Positions 58,509 through 64,000 of a stretch of 64,000 nucleotides of DNA are shown piece after piece. The stretch covers positions 1 through 64,000 of the forward strand of contig NZ_LZSU01000021.1 in NCBI RefSeq assembly GCF_001665575.1. The letters run 5' to 3'. Numbering within the stretch: the stretch's first letter is position 1; each line of letters starts with the position of its first letter. The position numbers and the translations under genes were made by a program. The notes under the pieces were generated by a model. That model saw only the letters and a list, made by a program, of their open reading frames with translations, searched no databases and was not told the DNA's origin. The stretch comes from Mycobacterium sp. 852013-51886_SCH5428379. Its GTDB lineage: Bacteria > Actinomycetota > Actinomycetes > Mycobacteriales > Mycobacteriaceae.

Positions 58509-60089
58509 ATGGCATCACCTGTGCTCAGCCCCGCGACTCGGCTGCTCGACTTCGTCCGGTCCGCGGAGGCCAAACCCGCGCTGCTCGGCTGCCTGGGCGC
58601 GCTGCTGATCGCGATCGGGGCGCCCGGGGCAGGCAGCACCCGCCTGCACGATCCGCTGCTGGAGTCGCTGCACCTGTCATGGCTGCGGTTCGGCCACGGT
58701 CTGGTGCTGTCGTCGGTGCTGCTGTGGAGTGGCGTCGCGCTGATGCTGATCGCGTGGCTGTGGCTGGGCCGGCGGGTGGTCGGGGACGATCCGGAGCGCC
58801 GGCCCACGGAGTACACGCTGATCGCGACGACGGGGATCTGGCTTCTGCCGCTTCTGCTGTCGGCGCCGGTGTTCAGCCGCGACACCTACTCCTATCTGGC
58901 CCAGGGCGCGCTGCTGCGCGACGGCTTCGACCCCTACGTGGTCGGCCCGATCGCGAATCCGAATTCGCTGCTCGACGACGTCAGCCCGATCTGGACGACC
59001 ACCACGGCGCCCTACGGCCCGGCGTTCATCCTCGTTGCGAAGTTCGTGACGATGCTGGTGGGCAACGACGTGCTGGCCGGGACGATGCTGCTGCGGCTGT
59101 GCATGCTGCCGGGGCTGGTGCTGCTGATCTGGGCGGCCCCGCGGGTGGCGCGCCACGTGGGCGCCAGCGGCGCGGCGGCGCTATGGATCTGCGTGCTCAA
59201 CCCGCTGGTGATCATCCATCTGATGGGCGGCGTGCACAACGAGATGCTGATGGTCGGGCTGATGATGGCCGCGCTGGCGCTGACTCTGAACCGGCATCCG
59301 GTCGCCGGGGTCAGCGTGATGGCCACCGCCGTCGCGGTCAAGGCCACCGCCGGTCTGGCGCTGCCCTTCATGGTGTGGATGTGGATGCGTCAGTTGCGCG
59401 ATCAGCGCGGTTACCGGTCCCCGCGGGCGTTCGCCGTCGCCACCGCTGCGTCGGTGCTGATCTTCGGCGCCGTGTTCGCCGTGCTGTCCTGGGTGGCCGG
59501 AGTGGGTCTGGGCTGGCTGACGGCGCTGGCGGGTTCGGTGAAGATCATCAACTGGCTGACGGTGCCCACCGCCGTGGCCAATCTGACCAACGCCGTCGCC
59601 GGACTGTTCGTCCCGGTGAACTTCTACGCCGTCCTGGAGGCCACCCGCATCGCCGGCGTGGCGATCATCGCGATCACGCTGCCGCTGATCTGGTGGCGGT
59701 TCCGGCACGACGACCGCGAAGCGCTCGTCGGCATCGCCGCGGTGATGGGCGTCGTGGTGCTGTTCGTTCCGGCCGCGCTGCCTTGGTACTACACGTGGCC
59801 GCTCGCGGTGGTGTCGGCGCTGGCCCGCTCACGGCGCGACATCGCGCTCATCGCCGGGTTCTCCACCTGGATCATGGTGATCTTCAAACCCGATGGCGCA
59901 CACGGGATGTACTCGTGGCTGCACGTGCTGCTGGCCACCGCGTGCGCGGTGGCGGCGTGGTACTCGCTCAGCAAGCCGGTCAGTAGGCCATCGCCTGGGC
60001 CCGGCGCACCACCTCACGGGCCTGATGAGAGTGCAGTGCGTCGACCGGCCTGGCGTTGGGCTGGGCTTCGGTCGAGCCGTCCCGGCTGA
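58509..60089 (+). CDS. mptA: Alpha-(1->6)-mannopyranosyltransferase A
   Basis: A 526-residue GT-C glycosyltransferase with about 12 membrane segments. It elongates the mannan core of lipomannan and lipoarabinomannan using decaprenyl-phosphomannose. The catalytic loop with conserved Asp is APVFSRDTYSYLAQGALL (about 119-136), followed by FDPYVVGPIANPN. The last 36 codons overlap the convergent Rv2175c-like gene by 110 nt and encode a Pro/Arg-rich tail that is probably disordered. The ATG lies 16 nt after the prenyl synthase stop, so the two are likely co-transcribed. It corresponds to Rv2174. Confidence 0.95.
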   Translation: MASPVLSPATRLLDFVRSAEAKPALLGCLGALLIAIGAPGAGSTRLHDPLLESLHLSWLRFGHGLVLSSVLLWSGVALMLIAWLWLGRRVVGDDPERRPTEYTLIATTGIWLLPLLLSAPVFSRDTYSYLAQGALLRDGFDPYVVGPIANPNSLLDDVSPIWTTTTAPYGPAFILVAKFVTMLVGNDVLAGTMLLRLCMLPGLVLLIWAAPRVARHVGASGAAALWICVLNPLVIIHLMGGVHNEMLMVGLMMAALALTLNRHPVAGVSVMATAVAVKATAGLALPFMVWMWMRQLRDQRGYRSPRAFAVATAASVLIFGAVFAVLSWVAGVGLGWLTALAGSVKIINWLTVPTAVANLTNAVAGLFVPVNFYAVLEATRIAGVAIIAITLPLIWWRFRHDDREALVGIAAVMGVVVLFVPAALPWYYTWPLAVVSALARSRRDIALIAGFSTWIMVIFKPDGAHGMYSWLHVLLATACAVAAWYSLSKPVSRPSPGPGAPPHGPDESAVRRPAWRWAGLRSSRPG

Positions 60090-60381
60090 TCGTCAGCGAC
60101 GAATCCGGGGTGAACAGCCAGCGCACGATCTCGGTGTCGTCGTAACCGCCATCGCGCAGCACCACCAGCAGACCGGGTAGCGCCTTGGCGACGCGTCCGC
60201 GGTCGTCGAAGAAGATCTTGGGCACCACCAGTTTGCCGTCGCGGCGCACCGCCATCAGGTGCCCTTCACGCAATTCGTGATGGACGCGGGTGACGACCAT
60301 GCCGAGCAGTTCGGCGACAGCGGGCAGATCGTAGACGGGCTCGTCGGGGTCGAGGACGTCGTCGGCAGCGGGAATGCTCAC
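59980..60381 (-). CDS. DNA-binding protein, Rv2175c family (PknL substrate type)
   Basis: A 133-residue protein with an N-terminal acidic tail and a winged/MerR-like helix-turn-helix (about 18-75: YDLPAVAELLGMVVTRVHHE, then VPKIFFDDRGRVAKALPGL). In M. tuberculosis Rv2175c is a DNA-binding protein phosphorylated by PknL, encoded divergently beside it. The arrangement is the same here, with 45 bp between the starts. The GTG at 60381 gives a protein slightly shorter than Rv2175c. Its 3' 110 nt are antisense to the end of mptA. Target promoters are unknown. Confidence 0.9.
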   Translation of the reverse strand: MSIPAADDVLDPDEPVYDLPAVAELLGMVVTRVHHELREGHLMAVRRDGKLVVPKIFFDDRGRVAKALPGLLVVLRDGGYDDTEIVRWLFTPDSSLTISRDGSTEAQPNARPVDALHSHQAREVVRRAQAMAY

Positions 60382-60426
60382 GCTGCCGAGTCTAGGGTCC
60401 GCCGGCCGACTCGTAACATGTGTTCG

Positions 60427-61617
60427 ATGCAGCCCACTCCGCCGGCGGATCCTCTGGTCGGTGCCGTCCTGGATGGGCGCTACCGCGTCGACGCCCCGAT
60501 CGCCACGGGCGGTATGTCGACGGTGTACCGCGGGCTCGACGTCCGGCTCGACCGGCCGGTCGCGCTGAAGGTGATGGATTCCCGGTACGCGGGCGATCAG
60601 CAGTTCCTGACCCGCTTCCAGCGGGAGGCCAAGGCGGTGGCGCGGCTCAAGGATCCCGGTCTGGTAGCGGTCTACGACCAGGGCCTGGATGGGCGGCACC
60701 CGTTCCTCGTGATGGAACTGGTGGAGGGCGGCACGCTGCGCGAGCTGCTGCGCGAGCGTGGGCCGATGCCGCCGCACGCCGCGGCCGCGGTGCTGGGCCC
60801 GGTGCTGTCCGGGCTCGCCGTCGCCCACCGCGGCGGTCTGGTGCACCGCGACGTCAAACCCGAGAACGTGCTGATCTCCGACGACGGCGAGGTCAAGATC
60901 GCCGACTTCGGTCTGGTGCGGGCGGTCGCCGAGGCCCAGATCACTTCCACCAGCGTCATTCTCGGCACGGCGGCGTACCTGTCCCCCGAACAGGTCGGCA
61001 CCGGCACCGCCGGACCCGGCAGCGACGTCTACGCCGTCGGCATCCTGGCCTTCGAGATCCTCACGGGGACAACGCCTTTCAATGGCGACAGCCCGCTCGC
61101 GGTGGCCTATCAGCGGATGGACCACGATGTGCCGCCACCCAGTACGGTGATCGCCGGGGTGCCCGCCGAATTCGACGAGCTGGTGCTGCGGGCCACCGCC
61201 CGCGACCCCGCCGACCGATTCGCCGACGCCCTGGAGATGGGCGCCGCCGTCGACGATCTCGTCGACGCGCTCGGGCTGCCGCCGTTCCGGGTGCCCGCGC
61301 CACGCAACTCCGCTGAACACGCCTCGGCCGCGCTCTACCACAGCCGGCTGGACGAGCGGCAGGACGCGACCGACGACATCACCAGTTCAGCCTCACCCGC
61401 GGCCGCGCCGGAGCCGCCCCGTCACCACACCCGCGTCATGATGGCGCCGCCTCCGGTCCGGGACCAATTCGCCGGCATCGACATCGCCGATTTCCAGTGG
61501 GCGCGTCAGCGCGCCAAGCGGGTGCTGCTGATGTGGGTGATCGCGGTGATCACCCTGACGGGGCTGCTGGCCGCCGGTGCGTGGACCCTCGGTACCAACC
61601 TGCCGAACCTGCTGTAA
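60427..61617 (+). CDS. pknL: Ser/Thr protein kinase PknL
   Basis: A 396-residue transmembrane Hanks-type kinase. The Gly-rich loop is IATGGMSTVY (about 25-34), with catalytic K48, HRDVKPEN (D142), DFG (D160) and an activation loop with Thr residues near 173-175 before YLSPEQ. A juxtamembrane linker leads to one membrane helix (about 366-387). There is almost no extracellular sensor domain, as in PknL of M. tuberculosis. ATG 60427 is taken; ATG 60418 adds three residues. A TAGGGT -10-like element at 60393-60398 suggests a very short leader. The likely substrate is the divergent Rv2175c-type protein. Confidence 0.96.
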   Translation: MQPTPPADPLVGAVLDGRYRVDAPIATGGMSTVYRGLDVRLDRPVALKVMDSRYAGDQQFLTRFQREAKAVARLKDPGLVAVYDQGLDGRHPFLVMELVEGGTLRELLRERGPMPPHAAAAVLGPVLSGLAVAHRGGLVHRDVKPENVLISDDGEVKIADFGLVRAVAEAQITSTSVILGTAAYLSPEQVGTGTAGPGSDVYAVGILAFEILTGTTPFNGDSPLAVAYQRMDHDVPPPSTVIAGVPAEFDELVLRATARDPADRFADALEMGAAVDDLVDALGLPPFRVPAPRNSAEHASAALYHSRLDERQDATDDITSSASPAAAPEPPRHHTRVMMAPPPVRDQFAGIDIADFQWARQRAKRVLLMWVIAVITLTGLLAAGAWTLGTNLPNLL

Positions 61618-63018
<1,401 letters not shown>

Positions 63019-63029
63019 TCAATGGTAAG

Positions 63030-63536
63030 TCAGGCCCGCGGACGCCCATCCAGGCCGACCACCCCGGTCATGATCTGGTACCGCAGCAGATTGTGCTTGG
63101 CGTCGACCAGCGCGTCGTGGGCGTCGCGTGGACGCGGTGGCATCCGGGGCGAACCGCGTTCCTCCCAGAACTGGCGCAGCTCACGGGTGAACCGTGGCAT
63201 CTCCGGTGGCAGGCTGGTCATCGGGCCCCACAGCTGGCACAGCACGACGTGGTCGTAGGCGCCCACCCAGGCCCACAGCTCGATGGATTCCGGACCGTCG
63301 ATACCGAAGAAGTCCTCGAGCTCCTCGCGGATCTGCCTGCGCGAGCGCCACACCTTCGACGCCGGTGACGGCAGCTTGGGCAGCACGTGTTTGCGCACCC
63401 AGCTGCCGGCGCGCTCGGGATCGAATTCGGTGGACACCGCGTAGTACTCGCGGCCGTCCTCGGCGGCCACCCCGATCGAGATCAGCTCGATGGTCCGGCC
63501 GTTGTCGATGAACTCGGTGTCGTAGAAGTAGCGCAT
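63030..63536 (-). CDS. 3'-5' exoribonuclease RNase AS
   Basis: A 168-residue DEDD-superfamily exoribonuclease. The first catalytic pair D6/E8 is in YFYDTEFIDNGRT. The second Asp is in WVGAYDHVVL, and the third motif (His and Asp) is in RDAHDALVDAKHNLLRY near the C-terminus. The M. tuberculosis homologue Rv2179c degrades adenylated RNA and affects virulence. The ATG at 63536 abuts the stop of the next gene, and the stop lies 14 nt before aroG, so the three are one transcript. Confidence 0.94.
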   Translation of the reverse strand: MRYFYDTEFIDNGRTIELISIGVAAEDGREYYAVSTEFDPERAGSWVRKHVLPKLPSPASKVWRSRRQIREELEDFFGIDGPESIELWAWVGAYDHVVLCQLWGPMTSLPPEMPRFTRELRQFWEERGSPRMPPRPRDAHDALVDAKHNLLRYQIMTGVVGLDGRPRA

Positions 63537-64000
63537 CTACACCCCCACCGCCTGAACCTCGGGGGCGGGTGCGGCGTGAATCTCCTTGTCGAGCTGCTCG
63601 TCGACCTGCGCGTCGTCCGGGAAGTGCGGTTCCCCGGCGACGACGTGCTGCAGCCACAGTTTGGCCTGTACGACCGGTCGGCGCAGCCGTCGTTCCCGTT
63701 CCAGGGCGCGGTGCATCTTGCGCGGCCGGCTGGTGTAGCGCCAGCGAGCCCACGGGGCGTGCGGCCGCGACAGCCGGATCGCACCGACGAACAGCAGCGG
63801 CGTGATGAACATGCCCACCAGACCCGTCCACACCTTGCCCTTGAACAGGACGACCACCGCGAGCGCCAGGGTCAGGACCGCCAGCACGATGACACTGACC
63901 CTCGCCTCGACGGTGTGGTCGCTCTCCCAGATGCCCACGTCGAAGAACGACAGCGGGTTGAACCCGAGGATGAGCAGACCGGCCACCGCGACGGCGGCGA
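63537..64000 (-). CDS. Integral membrane protein (Rv2180c-like), 5' end beyond window
   Basis: The C-terminal 154 residues of a membrane protein; the frame is still open at base 64000. It begins inside a hydrophobic segment (AAVAVAGLLILGF), has two more helices (about 32-50 and 54-68 of the visible part) and ends in a basic cytoplasmic tail (ARWRYTSRPRKMHRALERER). By position before RNase AS and aroG it matches Rv2180c, which is about 295 residues in M. tuberculosis, so roughly half is missing. Function unknown. Confidence 0.85.
   Translation of the reverse strand, partial: AAVAVAGLLILGFNPLSFFDVGIWESDHTVEARVSVIVLAVLTLALAVVVLFKGKVWTGLVGMFITPLLFVGAIRLSRPHAPWARWRYTSRPRKMHRALERERRLRRPVVQAKLWLQHVVAGEPHFPDDAQVDEQLDKEIHAAPAPEVQAVGV

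Overview
The window is high-GC actinobacterial DNA from a mycobacterium, most likely a fast-growing Mycolicibacterium-type species. The evidence is near-complete gene order of the mycobacterial division/cell-wall cluster (wag31-yggT-sepF-yggS-pgeF-ftsZ-ftsQ-murC-murG-ftsW-murD-mraY-murF-murE-pbpB-ftsL-like-rsmH-mraZ), followed by lppM, an idsA2-type prenyl synthase, mptA, an Rv2175c homologue, pknL, aroG and RNase AS. GTG starts are frequent and many genes are joined by 1-8 nt overlaps. The first 13 bases are a Tn5/Nextera adapter remnant, so base 1 is a contig edge.

Layout. 1-4.6 kb (minus): the start of an unidentified protein, a LuxR-type response regulator with a MacS-like sensor kinase, and a polar amino-acid ABC importer (ATPase, permease, binding lipoprotein). 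4.8-12.3 kb (plus): an HdeD-type membrane protein, cydABDC (cytochrome bd oxidase plus its assembly ABC exporter), a DUF4190 protein and a DHFR-like reductase. 12.3-21.7 kb (minus): a TM2-domain protein, a DUF2752 protein, gltBD, pyk and tesB. 21.7-29.3 kb (plus): an accessory block of a TetR regulator, an MMPL transporter, a type III polyketide synthase, an ICMT-family methyltransferase, an FAD hydroxylase/reductase, an exported Ala/Val-rich protein and a cytochrome P450. 29.4-34.5 kb (mixed): a lipoprotein with a dead serine-hydrolase fold, a glutamine amidotransferase, an SRPBCC-TIGR01777 epimerase, a phosphoribosyltransferase, and a divergent XRE regulator/methionine aminopeptidase pair. 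34.5-55.8 kb (minus): the division and peptidoglycan cluster. 55.8-64 kb (mixed): envelope lipid and glycan genes, pknL, aroG, RNase AS and a truncated membrane protein.

How the parts fit together. The most interesting unit is the translationally coupled MMPL-PKS-methyltransferase-flavoenzyme operon at 22.4-27.2 kb. Its enzymes match the Streptomyces srsABC logic: a type III PKS makes an alkylresorcinol, which is O-methylated and hydroxylated to a quinone-type phenolic lipid. The MMPL gene suggests export or placement in the envelope. The operon has a textbook promoter (TTGACA, 17 nt, TAGCGT) flanked by two copies of a TetR-like operator. It lies 11 kb from cydABDC, whose promoter carries a CRP-like site and a BlaI/CopY-like palindrome. 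The accessory block also marks a junction between two conserved chromosome segments that are far apart in M. tuberculosis: the pyk/cyd neighbourhood and the wag31-ftsZ neighbourhood.

No tRNA, rRNA, CRISPR array, insertion sequence or replication origin was found. No gene-free stretch exceeds about 280 bases.
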